Shown here piece after piece: positions 15,053-22,404 of a stretch of 64,000 nt of DNA (position 1 is its first letter; every line of letters begins with the position of its first letter). Made by a program: the position numbers and the translations under genes. The notes under the pieces were generated by a model. It did not search any database. It worked only from the letters and a program-made list of their open reading frames with translations, and was not told where the DNA came from. The stretch spans positions 124,001-188,000 of the forward strand of contig JBFWSR010000002.1 of the NCBI GenBank assembly GCA_050248275.1, given 5' to 3'. The DNA comes from CAILZL01 sp050248275. GTDB lineage: Bacteria > Pseudomonadota > Gammaproteobacteria > Steroidobacterales > Steroidobacteraceae.

Positions 15053-16612
15053 ATGCCCACACAATCCAGTTCTTCTGCCGACCCGATGATGCCGCACCCG
15101 GCATTGCAGCCGGTCAGCCAATCGAATAACCGGCTCAAAAGCGCCCTGTGCTACCTGGTGGTATTCGCCATTGCCTATGTCTGCTTCATGATGCATCGCG
15201 CCGACCCGCCCCACATTTTTTGGGACGAGAATTATCACGTCACCTCTGCCGAACGCTATCTCGAAGGCGTTGCTCACTTCGAGCCGCATCCACCATTGGG
15301 CTTGATGCTGATTGCAGCCGGCGAAGCGCTGTCAAACGCCAATGCCGGCATCGACAAGCATGTGCTGGTCACGACCAAGCAAATCAGCGGCGACGCCCTG
15401 CCCAAGGATTTTTCCTTTGCCGGCATGCGCTTGATGCCCAGCCTGTTTGCAGCCTTTGGCGCGCTGGCGTTTTTCGGATTGATGTACGCGCTGTTCGAAA
15501 ACCGCCTGTACGCACTTTTGTTCAGTTCCCTATATCTGTTTGAAAATGCGTTTACCGTGCACTTCCGCGCCGTACACCTGGATAGTTTCCAGATGTTCTT
15601 CAGCGTTGCTGCGCTATGGCAGTTTGTGCGGCTATGGAAACAATCAACACCACTCCACCCCCTCGACTATGCCGCGCTTTCGATCCTGTGTGCGCTGGCG
15701 ATCATGATCAAGGTCAATGCTGTCTTTCTGCTGGCGTTGTTTCCCATCCTGTACCTCAAGGACGCAAGCACTCAGAACCGGCAACGCCCACCGCCATGGC
15801 TGACCGATTTCGCCAGTAAAAGCGGCGCCGCCATCGCTGCCCTGGGACTGGTGATTTTCAGCGTGTTCTATGTACATGCACTGGTCACCCGCAACCTGCC
15901 CGAGCTTGATACGCCTGCAGCGCGTCAGGATCTGGCCAACATGTCGCCGGAATATCGAACCTATCTGGAACAGCATCAGGCGCTCACCCCCGGGATGGTG
16001 ATCACCATTGCCAGCGATTACTTCAAGTTCATGGAAAAAGATCACGAGGGCGTCCCCAAACTCGATACCAGCAAACCCGGCGAAAATGGCTCGCATCCGC
16101 TGCACTGGCCATTCCACGACCGTAACATCAATTACCGCTGGGATTCGGCCAATGGCAAGACTGCCTATGTGCAACTGGTGGGCAATCAGCTCTCCTGGTA
16201 TTCGGGCACGGCGGCCGTCATTTTCTGCTTCGTGCTGATCATCAACTACCGCCTGTTTGCCATCCCCCTGCGCGGCAGCTTGCGCACTTATCACCTGATC
16301 GAAGTCTTTTCAGGCCTGTATCTGGCCTTCATGCTGCTGCACCTGTGGATCATCACCCAGCGCGTCATGTATCTGTACCATTACTTCCTGGGCCTGATGA
16401 TCAGCTATGTATTGCTGGCGCTGCTGTGGCAATACCTGTGCGAAGTGCATGCCGCTTTCGCCCGACACCGCACCGCCATCCTGGCCGTCGCCTGCGGTGC
16501 ATGGCTGGGTTCGTATCTGTTCTTCCTGCCACTCAGCAACCACTGGCCCCTGACCAAGGAACAGTGCGAACGGCGCAACATCAGCATCTCGCACATTGTT
16601 GATTGCCGCTGA
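15053..16612 (+). CDS. PMT/GT39-like membrane glycosyltransferase
   Basis: About 519 residues with many membrane helices. The first periplasmic loop has the acidic pair WDENYHVTSAERYLEG and the segment FEPHPPLGLMLIAAGEAL, both typical of protein O-mannosyltransferase/ArnT-type enzymes, which transfer sugar from a polyprenyl phosphate donor to protein or lipid in the periplasm. A conserved HFRAVHLDSFQMFF motif and a PLHW segment support the PMT branch. Start could be the GTG at 15041, ATG at 15053 or ATG at 15086. With the divergent GtrA- and GtrB-like genes it makes a complete donor synthesis, flipping and transfer set. Confidence 0.78.
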   Translation: MPTQSSSSADPMMPHPALQPVSQSNNRLKSALCYLVVFAIAYVCFMMHRADPPHIFWDENYHVTSAERYLEGVAHFEPHPPLGLMLIAAGEALSNANAGIDKHVLVTTKQISGDALPKDFSFAGMRLMPSLFAAFGALAFFGLMYALFENRLYALLFSSLYLFENAFTVHFRAVHLDSFQMFFSVAALWQFVRLWKQSTPLHPLDYAALSILCALAIMIKVNAVFLLALFPILYLKDASTQNRQRPPPWLTDFASKSGAAIAALGLVIFSVFYVHALVTRNLPELDTPAARQDLANMSPEYRTYLEQHQALTPGMVITIASDYFKFMEKDHEGVPKLDTSKPGENGSHPLHWPFHDRNINYRWDSANGKTAYVQLVGNQLSWYSGTAAVIFCFVLIINYRLFAIPLRGSLRTYHLIEVFSGLYLAFMLLHLWIITQRVMYLYHYFLGLMISYVLLALLWQYLCEVHAAFARHRTAILAVACGAWLGSYLFFLPLSNHWPLTKEQCERRNISISHIVDCR

Positions 16613-16623
16613 TGCAATTGCCC

Positions 16624-16651
16624 TTGTTATTTCCAGATACGCCCCTACACT
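16624..16651 (+). promoter_or_regulatory. ssrA: Possible sigma70 promoter for ssrA
   Basis: TTGTTA (16624-16629) and TACACT (16646-16651) with a 16-base spacer lie 45 bp before the mature tmRNA 5' end, leaving room for a short leader that RNase P would remove. By-eye call with partial consensus match. Confidence 0.35.
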
Positions 16652-16695
16652 AGCGCCGTGACCCGACTGCTTGATGGTAGCGGCCGGGACATACT

Positions 16696-17050
16696 GGGGG
16701 CGACCGGTTTCGACGTGGGTTACGAAACTCCAGGTGCATGCCGAGGTGTAAGATTCCTCGTTAAACCGCTTACAAACTTATAGTTGCAAACGACGACAAC
16801 TACGCTCTGGCGGCTTAATCCCGCCTAACCCTCGCCTGGCATGTGCTTGTGCATACAGAATCGGGGGACGCGCTCACAAGATCGCATTTCAGTGTGCTGA
16901 GGGCTGACTTGCTAAACGACTCCTGAGCTGGCTTCGCGTCTTCCCTGCCCGTTGGGTAGCGCGCGGCGAGATACAAAAACGATGGCTAAGCATGTAGGTC
17001 TTGTAGCGTAGGACTTGCGGACGCGGGTTCGATTCCCGCCGCCTCCACCA
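16696..17050 (+). ncRNA. ssrA: Transfer-messenger RNA (tmRNA, SsrA)
   Basis: tmRNA enters stalled ribosomes with SmpB and adds a degradation tag. The acceptor stem pairs GGGGGCG (16696-16702) with CGCCTCC near 17040-17046, followed by ACCA; the T arm GCGGG-TTCGATT-CCCGC is intact. The resume codon GCA is at 16786 and the reading frame encodes ANDDNYALAA ending at TAA 16816-16818; E. coli has ANDENYALAA. About 355 bases, within the normal size range. It is one-piece, not permuted. A strong terminator follows at once, so no mobile element is attached to its 3' end. Confidence 0.97.
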
Positions 17051-17056
17051 ATACCC

Positions 17057-17089
17057 AAAATCCCAACCCTTATCGGTTGGGATTTTTTT
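17057..17089 (+). terminator. Rho-independent terminator of ssrA
   Basis: A 12-bp stem (17057-17068 with 17075-17086) around a 6-base loop. The core is ATCCCAACC / GGTTGGGAT, and a run of seven T residues ends at 17089. It begins 7 bases after the tmRNA CCA end. Confidence 0.92.
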
Positions 17090-17225
17090 GCCCGGAATGC
17101 CAGTATCAGCGCCGGCCGCTGCCTCAGGGATGCGTGCACTCAATTGCAGACATCAGCCTGCCCATCACGTAATCCTGGACAGTCGCCCGCCATGGCAATG
17201 CAGGGTGAATCCCCATCAGCCGCTA

Positions 17226-18854
17226 CTATTCCGTTTCGTAGCTGGCCTCCAGCACGCGATCGCGTGGATAGCGTATCGAATAGTAATGACGAATGGCGGT
17301 GGTCTGCTGCGGCTGGGCAGTAAACTGCCATAGCAATACGCCTGCCTTGCCGTTCAAGTCTTTCGTCGTAGGTTCGGTGGCGCCTTTGAGGATTTCCACT
17401 TTCACATCGGCATTGCGACTGACCGGTACACGGTCGATGACTTCGACTGGAATGCTGCTGGCGTGATAGCTGGTGATCTCGAAGCGCTGTCTGGTTTCCC
17501 TGGTCATCTGTTTGCTCAACACACCGCTTTCATTGGATTTGGCAGTTTCATCGCGCACCGCCACCTTGATGCGTTCATCCACGCCGAACGGCATGCGCAC
17601 TTCAGCGCCGGGCAGAAATGCCTGCGTGGCAGCCTCGCCGACAAATGCGCCATCTCGATATAGCTGCAATTGGCCGGCTTCAATCGGCACATCGCGCTCA
17701 TATTTGAATGTGGCTTCCAGATGCGCGCGCCGGCTTTCGCCGGGCATGACACGGGCAATAATGTCGGCATCGAAGGCATCATCGGCGATGGGATACATAC
17801 GCACCTGACGATCGGCATTCAGGCTGACGCGCGCAGGAACCTGATATTCGACCAGATACTGCGTTGCGGCCATAACTACCGGGCTTTCCGCAACAATCCG
17901 GGTTTCCACCGGTGGCGCAGCGGCCATCGCAATACCCACCGCAGATTTATCAAAATTACGGCGAGCCATCGGCTGCGGCGGCTTAGGAACTTGCAAGTCA
18001 AGAAATTCCGCAGCTACGGTCGGCGTGCTGACATCATCTTCGGGCTGCGTGGTGGTCAACGTCAGTTGCACATCGTTCCAGTCTTCACCGCTGCCCTGTT
18101 GCACCTGACCCTGACGTTCCAGACTGAGTTTCTTCTTGTTGGTATCCAGACGCGCCTGATACACCCAGCTCCAGCTGGCATCGTTGATGCGATAGGTCAC
18201 CGTCACGGGCGCAGTCGTCGCGGCACTGACTTCAATGGCGGTGCTGACCTCGGTGGTTTGCTTGCGTTGCGTAGCCACCTTGGCCAGTTCCGCCTTGAGG
18301 GTTTCGATGTCGCGATCCAGGGCGCGCTGACGCAATCTGGCGTCGCGCACCTTGCTGCGGGCCGCAGCGGCGCTGCTGCCCATGGCTCCCAGCACCGTAG
18401 TGAGATTGGCGCCATTCACTGCTGCGGCGCCATTGGCGTTACCGGCTGGATTGCTCGCCAGCGAGTCCAGCAATTTCAACTGGGTTTGCGCGGTGTCGAT
18501 CTCATCCTGAACTGCAGCGCGCTGATCGGTTTTCGTTTCCAGTTGAGTGCGCAGCTCGCGTTCTCTGGCAGTGACAAACTGGCCTTCATTCACCGTGCTG
18601 ACATCGACACTGCCCAAACGCACGGACGCTGACCCCACATTGACCCGCAACAAGCGGCTGTCGATGCCGGCTGGCAGGCCGCGCACGATCAGCCGATGCG
18701 AACCGGCCGGCAGATTGACTGAACCGCTGCGCGTGATCATCGCACCCTGTATGTACACCGTGACTTGATCAATGCGCAGTGCGGCAGGAATGTCGGCCGC
18801 CATCGCGGCGCCGGATACCCACCCCAGAAACAGCAACGCATGAATGCAGCGCAT
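17226..18854 (-). CDS. MuiA-type protein with DUF4140 and DUF4139 domains
   Basis: About 542 residues with a cleavable signal peptide (MRCIHALLFLGWVSGAAMAAD). Then an N-terminal DUF4140 domain (RIDQVTVYIQGAMITRSGSVNLPAGSH), a coiled coil of about 100 residues (ARERELRTQLETKTDQRAAVQDEI and later RQRALDRDIETLKAELAKV), and a DUF4139 beta-rich domain (TYRINDASWSWVYQARLD ... SGEDWNDVQLTLTTTQPE). The name comes from a mucoidy inhibitor A plasmid gene; the molecular role is unknown, and a periplasmic or cell-surface site is likely. An alanine/glycine/asparagine-rich patch interrupts the coiled coil. Start 18854 is the first ATG that directly precedes the signal peptide. Confidence 0.8.
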   Translation of the reverse strand: MRCIHALLFLGWVSGAAMAADIPAALRIDQVTVYIQGAMITRSGSVNLPAGSHRLIVRGLPAGIDSRLLRVNVGSASVRLGSVDVSTVNEGQFVTARERELRTQLETKTDQRAAVQDEIDTAQTQLKLLDSLASNPAGNANGAAAVNGANLTTVLGAMGSSAAAARSKVRDARLRQRALDRDIETLKAELAKVATQRKQTTEVSTAIEVSAATTAPVTVTYRINDASWSWVYQARLDTNKKKLSLERQGQVQQGSGEDWNDVQLTLTTTQPEDDVSTPTVAAEFLDLQVPKPPQPMARRNFDKSAVGIAMAAAPPVETRIVAESPVVMAATQYLVEYQVPARVSLNADRQVRMYPIADDAFDADIIARVMPGESRRAHLEATFKYERDVPIEAGQLQLYRDGAFVGEAATQAFLPGAEVRMPFGVDERIKVAVRDETAKSNESGVLSKQMTRETRQRFEITSYHASSIPVEVIDRVPVSRNADVKVEILKGATEPTTKDLNGKAGVLLWQFTAQPQQTTAIRHYYSIRYPRDRVLEASYETE

Positions 18855-18968
18855 GTTGAATTCCCCCAATGTCCCTGAACAACCAGACGCAAAACTATCA
18901 GAGCAGTTCAGGCGGCACTAGCGTGAATAACATCTGGCGCAGACCCGGCCACCGACGGGCGCAATGAA

Positions 18969-19436
18969 TTACGCCCGATGGTACGGATGCCCCTTGATGA
19001 CCATCACTGCGCGATAAAGCGCCTCGGCCACGATCACGCGCACCAGTGCATGCGGCAGGGTCAATGGCGACAGGGACCAGCGCATATCCGCACGCGCATC
19101 GACAGCCGGCGTCAGTCCTTCCGGGCCGCCGATGCAGAACGCCACCTGACGTCCTTCGCGAGCACGAATTTGCAGAAACTGCGCCAGTTGTTCGGTGGTC
19201 AATGCCTTGCCGGTCACTTGCAGCGCCACTACATAAGGATTGCCGTTCATGGCGGCCAGCATGCGTTCGCCTTCCTTCTCGGTGGCGCGCACCGCATCGC
19301 CACCGCTGCGCTGGCCCAGTGGAATCTCCATCAGTTCCAGCTTGTAGTCCTGCGTCAGCCGCCTGGCGTAATCGCCATAGCCTTCGTTCACCCAGGAAGG
19401 CATGCGGGTACCGGCGGCGATGAGACGGAGATTCAT
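18969..19436 (-). CDS. rlmH: 23S rRNA (pseudouridine-1915-N3)-methyltransferase RlmH
   Basis: RlmH methylates pseudouridine 1915 of 23S rRNA. The 155-residue protein has exactly the family length and starts MNLRLIAAGTRMPSWVNEGY. The SPOUT fold signature is present: VALQVTGKALTTEQLAQFL, the SAM-binding knot CIGGPEGLTP, and the C-terminal SPLTLPHALVRVIVAEALYRA with ending KGHPYHRA. It follows rsfS on the same strand, as in most proteobacteria, with a REP-like element in the 64-bp spacer. Confidence 0.97.
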   Translation of the reverse strand: MNLRLIAAGTRMPSWVNEGYGDYARRLTQDYKLELMEIPLGQRSGGDAVRATEKEGERMLAAMNGNPYVVALQVTGKALTTEQLAQFLQIRAREGRQVAFCIGGPEGLTPAVDARADMRWSLSPLTLPHALVRVIVAEALYRAVMVIKGHPYHRA

Positions 19437-19480
19437 GATGAGTGGCAGAAACAGATCTGCATGTCTGCCCTTCCATGAGC

Positions 19481-19505
19481 GGGCGCACACAGGTGCGCCC
19501 CTACG
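19481..19505. repeat. REP-like hairpin overlapping the rsfS stop codon
   Basis: GGGCGCAC (19481-19488) and GTGCGCCC (19493-19500) form a perfect 8-bp stem with a 4-base loop, followed by CTACG. On the minus strand this reads GTAGGGGCGCACC, and its TAG is the rsfS stop. It resembles the elements at 24488-24569 and 52882-52911. Confidence 0.6.
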
Positions 19506-20043
19506 GCAGCGCCGCCTCGCGGCGCGCCGCACTGATGTCCCACAGACTTTCCAGACGATAGAACTCGCGCACGCGCGGCAGCATGACATGCACGATGACA
19601 TCGTTCAGATCGACCAGCGCCCACTCGCCATCGCGTTCGCCCTCCACGCCCATGGCGCGGAAACCGGCCTGTTTGGCTTCGTAGGCAACCCGTTCGGCCA
19701 CTGACTTCACATGCCGGTCGGAGGTGCCGCTGGCGATGATCATGGTGTCGGCCACATCGGTCAGGCCGCGCACATCCAGCACCGTGACATTCACGGCCTT
19801 CATGTCTGCCAGCGCTTTTTCGACGAGTTTCACCAGCGGCGATGCGGCGCTCGGCGGACGTTTGGTGGCTGCGCTCTTACTGACTACCTTTTTGACAACG
19901 GTTTTTTTTGCAGGAGCTTTGCTGACGACTTTCTTGACGGCTGTTTTTCTGGCGCTGCGCTTCACGGGCGTTGTCGGCTTTTTGGCAGCGCGCTTTTTGG
20001 CCGCAACTCTAGATTTGCTGGACTTCTTTTTGGCTGTTGCCAT
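19501..20043 (-). CDS. rsfS: Ribosomal silencing factor RsfS with a long lysine-rich N-terminal extension
   Basis: RsfS binds ribosomal protein L14 and blocks subunit joining in starvation. The core domain, about residues 69-180, is normal: KLVEKALADMKAVNVTVLDVRGLTDVADTMIIASGTSDRHVKSVAERV and then GEWALVDLNDVIVHVMLPRVREFYRLESLW. The family is usually 105-130 residues; here about 68 extra residues precede it, with 19 Lys and 5 Arg and no acidic residue in the first 62, and a repeated KKVVSK (37-42, 51-56). This looks like a histone H1-like or AlgP-like tail. The ATG at 20043 is in frame with the tail and core, and the composition suggests that the tail is really translated. Upstream is nadD, downstream rlmH. 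Confidence 0.93.
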   Translation of the reverse strand: MATAKKKSSKSRVAAKKRAAKKPTTPVKRSARKTAVKKVVSKAPAKKTVVKKVVSKSAATKRPPSAASPLVKLVEKALADMKAVNVTVLDVRGLTDVADTMIIASGTSDRHVKSVAERVAYEAKQAGFRAMGVEGERDGEWALVDLNDVIVHVMLPRVREFYRLESLWDISAARREAALP

Positions 20044-20085
20044 GCTGACCTCTGTGACGAACCTGTTTCTATGGTGATGAATCGA

Positions 20086-20721
20086 TCAACGCGTGTAGCA
20101 CGCCGATTGCTGAATGATGTCGCGCACTGCATCGGGCATCAGATAACGCGGATCGCGGCCGGAGGCCACCAACTGACGCACTTCAGTGGAAGAAATTTCC
20201 AGTTGCGTCACGGCGTGAATGAAGATGCGGCCGGCCGTGGCCTCATGCAGATCGTCAACGCGTCCGGTGCCGCCATCCACCAGCAGTTCGCCCAACGGCC
20301 CCATGGTGGGCGCACGCCAGCCGGGACGATGCGCCACCACCAGGTGCGCAAGCTTGAGGATGTCCTGCCATTGATGCCATTTGGGCAGCCCCAGGAATGC
20401 ATCCATGCCGACGATCATGCATAGCGGGCGCTCCGGCATTTCGGCACGCAATTCGGCCAGGGTATCCACCGAATAGGAAGGCCCGGCGCGGCGCATTTCG
20501 CGATCATCAACATTGAAGCCCGGCTGCTGACCGATGGCCGCCCTGACCATTTGCAGGCGCAGCGCCGGACTGGCGATGGTGACATCCCGATGCGGCGGAT
20601 CGCCAGCCGGCATGAAACGCACTTCGCTCAGGCGCAGGGCTTGCAGGAGTTCAAACGCGGTACGCAGATGACCATAGTGAATCGGGTCAAAAGTGCCGCC
20701 AAAGATGCCGATGGGATGCAT
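20086..20721 (-). CDS. nadD: Nicotinate-nucleotide adenylyltransferase
   Basis: NadD joins nicotinate mononucleotide and ATP to make deamido-NAD. The 211-residue protein starts MHPIGIFGGTFDPIHYGHLR, with the nucleotidyltransferase (T/H)xGH motif HYGH, and has MPAGDPPHR, YSVDTLAELR, MIVGMDAF and the C-terminal ISSTEVRQLVASG signature. Length and motifs match the family. It lies between holA (117 bp upstream) and rsfS (42 bp downstream), the standard order. NAD kinase is also in this window (8754), so two late steps of NAD(P) synthesis are near each other. Confidence 0.96.
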   Translation of the reverse strand: MHPIGIFGGTFDPIHYGHLRTAFELLQALRLSEVRFMPAGDPPHRDVTIASPALRLQMVRAAIGQQPGFNVDDREMRRAGPSYSVDTLAELRAEMPERPLCMIVGMDAFLGLPKWHQWQDILKLAHLVVAHRPGWRAPTMGPLGELLVDGGTGRVDDLHEATAGRIFIHAVTQLEISSTEVRQLVASGRDPRYLMPDAVRDIIQQSACYTR

Positions 20722-20838
20722 TGAGATAGGTTGTTCGATGGGCCAAAGTGGCTAGTGTAAGAAAACTCGGGCGTTTGCGCCGCAAAACAATGGGGAGATG
20801 CGGGCATGGCTCTGAAAGGAAGGCATCAAAAGAACCGT

Positions 20839-21867
20839 TCACGCCACTTTCGGACGTACCAGCTTCACGCCGGCCAGGCGTGCCACCAGTCCGCGCAATT
20901 CCGCCCACGGATCGCGACGGTTCACGCCCTTGATGGCCGCATCCACTTGCGCGGCATCCACCAGCATGGCGCGCAGCGCCGGCAATTTCAGGCGTGTCAG
21001 CGCCTGTTTCATCGCCGCCTGGCGCGGTTTCCACACCCCGGCGGACTGCATCGCCGAATCCGCGCTCTGGCCCCTGGCCACATTAAAGGCCACCCGCGCC
21101 AGCCATTGCAGATCCTTGTTCACACCCCACAGCACCAGCACCGCGTCGATGCCTTCCTGCTGCAGGCCATCGAGAATGTGCAGCGCGCGCGCCGCGTTAC
21201 CCTGCATGGCCGCCACGCCCAGTTGCAGCACGTCATAGCGCGCGCTGTCGGCGACCGCATCCAGTACATTGTCCGTGGTCAGCGGTTTATCGCCGTGCAG
21301 CAGCGCCAGCTTGTCGATTTCCTGCTGCGCGGCGAGCAAATTACCTTCCACCCGTTCGGCCAGCAGTTGCGCCACGCCGGCATCGGTCTTGAGCCCGGCG
21401 CGCTGCAAACGCCGTTCGATCCAGACCGGCAACTGCGCCATTTCCACCGGCCAGACCTGCACCAGCAGGCCGTGCCTGTCGATGGCCGATACCCACTTGG
21501 TCGAGAGCGAACGCGCATCCAGCTTGTCGGCGACCACCATGATCAGCAGATCGGTCGCACCTTGCGCGGCGATATCGCACAATACCTCGCTGCCTCCATT
21601 GCCCGGACTGGCGCCGGCCAGACGCACTTCAATCAGTCGCTGTTCGGCAAACAAGGACATGGCCTGAGTGGCGGCGCGCAATTCCTGCCAGTCAAAGCCG
21701 CGTTCGACAAAGAACACCTGGCGTTCGCTGAAGCCACGCGCACGCGCAGCTTCACGTACCTGGTCGCAGGCCTCGCCCAGCAGCAAGGGCTCATCGCCGG
21801 TAATCAGGCAGATGGTGGGCAATGTTTTCTTGAGCTGCGCCGCCAGACTGTCGGGATTGAGTTTCAT
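20839..21867 (-). CDS. holA: DNA polymerase III subunit delta
   Basis: HolA is the wrench of the clamp loader that opens the beta clamp. The 342-residue protein has the DNA_pol3_delta layout: MKLNPDSLAAQLKKTLPTICLITGDEPLLLGEACDQVR, FVERGFDWQELRAATQAMSLFAEQRLIEVRL, LIMVVADKLDARSLSTKWVSAID, and the lid/collar region with VEGNLLAAQQEIDKLALL. It is normally directly downstream of lptE; here lptE is about 9.7 kb away, with other genes inserted. Confidence 0.94.
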   Translation of the reverse strand: MKLNPDSLAAQLKKTLPTICLITGDEPLLLGEACDQVREAARARGFSERQVFFVERGFDWQELRAATQAMSLFAEQRLIEVRLAGASPGNGGSEVLCDIAAQGATDLLIMVVADKLDARSLSTKWVSAIDRHGLLVQVWPVEMAQLPVWIERRLQRAGLKTDAGVAQLLAERVEGNLLAAQQEIDKLALLHGDKPLTTDNVLDAVADSARYDVLQLGVAAMQGNAARALHILDGLQQEGIDAVLVLWGVNKDLQWLARVAFNVARGQSADSAMQSAGVWKPRQAAMKQALTRLKLPALRAMLVDAAQVDAAIKGVNRRDPWAELRGLVARLAGVKLVRPKVA

Positions 21868-22004
21868 GAAATGACCGCGGAAAACTATCGGGCATGATAC
21901 CGGCCCGGAGACCCCGGTACCAAATCAACGCAAAGCGCTTGCAATATTGTTGCTTGCACGGTTTAGTAACGGGACGCTTGGTCATCGACTGGCCGCCCCA
22001 CTTC

Positions 22005-22307
22005 ATGTCCCTGTCCCGCCTCCGACAAGCACCCTGGTTATGCATCGCACTGCAAGTGCTGGTGCTGTGCTTTGCCCTGGGCACGCTGGCGCATGCGGGC
22101 CACACCCACGAACTGGGCAGCAGCAGTACCGAAACGCATTACAACTGCGATTACTGCACCAGCTTCGGTGGTTTGATTGATGCGCCGACCGTCCCGGCCG
22201 TTGTCATCCATAAAACAACGACCACCACCAGCGTCGTGGCGCCCAATCGCCTCGTTGTCGCTCGTCTGATCGGGCTGCCACAAGCCCGCGCGCCTCCTGC
22301 CCTCTAA
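22005..22307 (+). CDS. DUF2946-like small periplasmic protein, metal-associated
   Basis: About 100 residues. A hydrophobic signal segment (ALQVLVLCFALGTLAHA) is followed by a mature part with GHTHELG and HYNCDYCTSFGG, the His/Cys pattern of DUF2946 proteins, which are often encoded next to TonB receptors for metals. The His and the CxxC could bind zinc or copper (inference). The ATG at 22005 is chosen because the signal peptide follows directly. The gene is 97 bp upstream of the ZnuD-like receptor on the same strand. An 8-bp palindrome CAATATTG lies at 21942-21949 upstream, but no Zur box consensus is seen. Confidence 0.65.
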   Translation: MSLSRLRQAPWLCIALQVLVLCFALGTLAHAGHTHELGSSSTETHYNCDYCTSFGGLIDAPTVPAVVIHKTTTTTSVVAPNRLVVARLIGLPQARAPPAL

Positions 22308-22404
22308 GCCACGTTCGAACTAACTTTGCAGCCGCACCTGCGTGTGGTCTGCGTCCATTGGTGGTTTGCGCCGCGTTTGCGTGCGCGTTCAGCAGGATTT
22401 ATTC

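Noticed and set aside
16696..17089. Genomic island attachment at the ssrA 3' end
   Set aside because: The tmRNA end is followed at once by its terminator and core genes; no integrase or repeated 3' end is present.
21892..21960. Zur box upstream of the DUF2946/ZnuD-like genes
   Set aside because: Only a short CAATATTG palindrome is present; it does not match known Zur operators.
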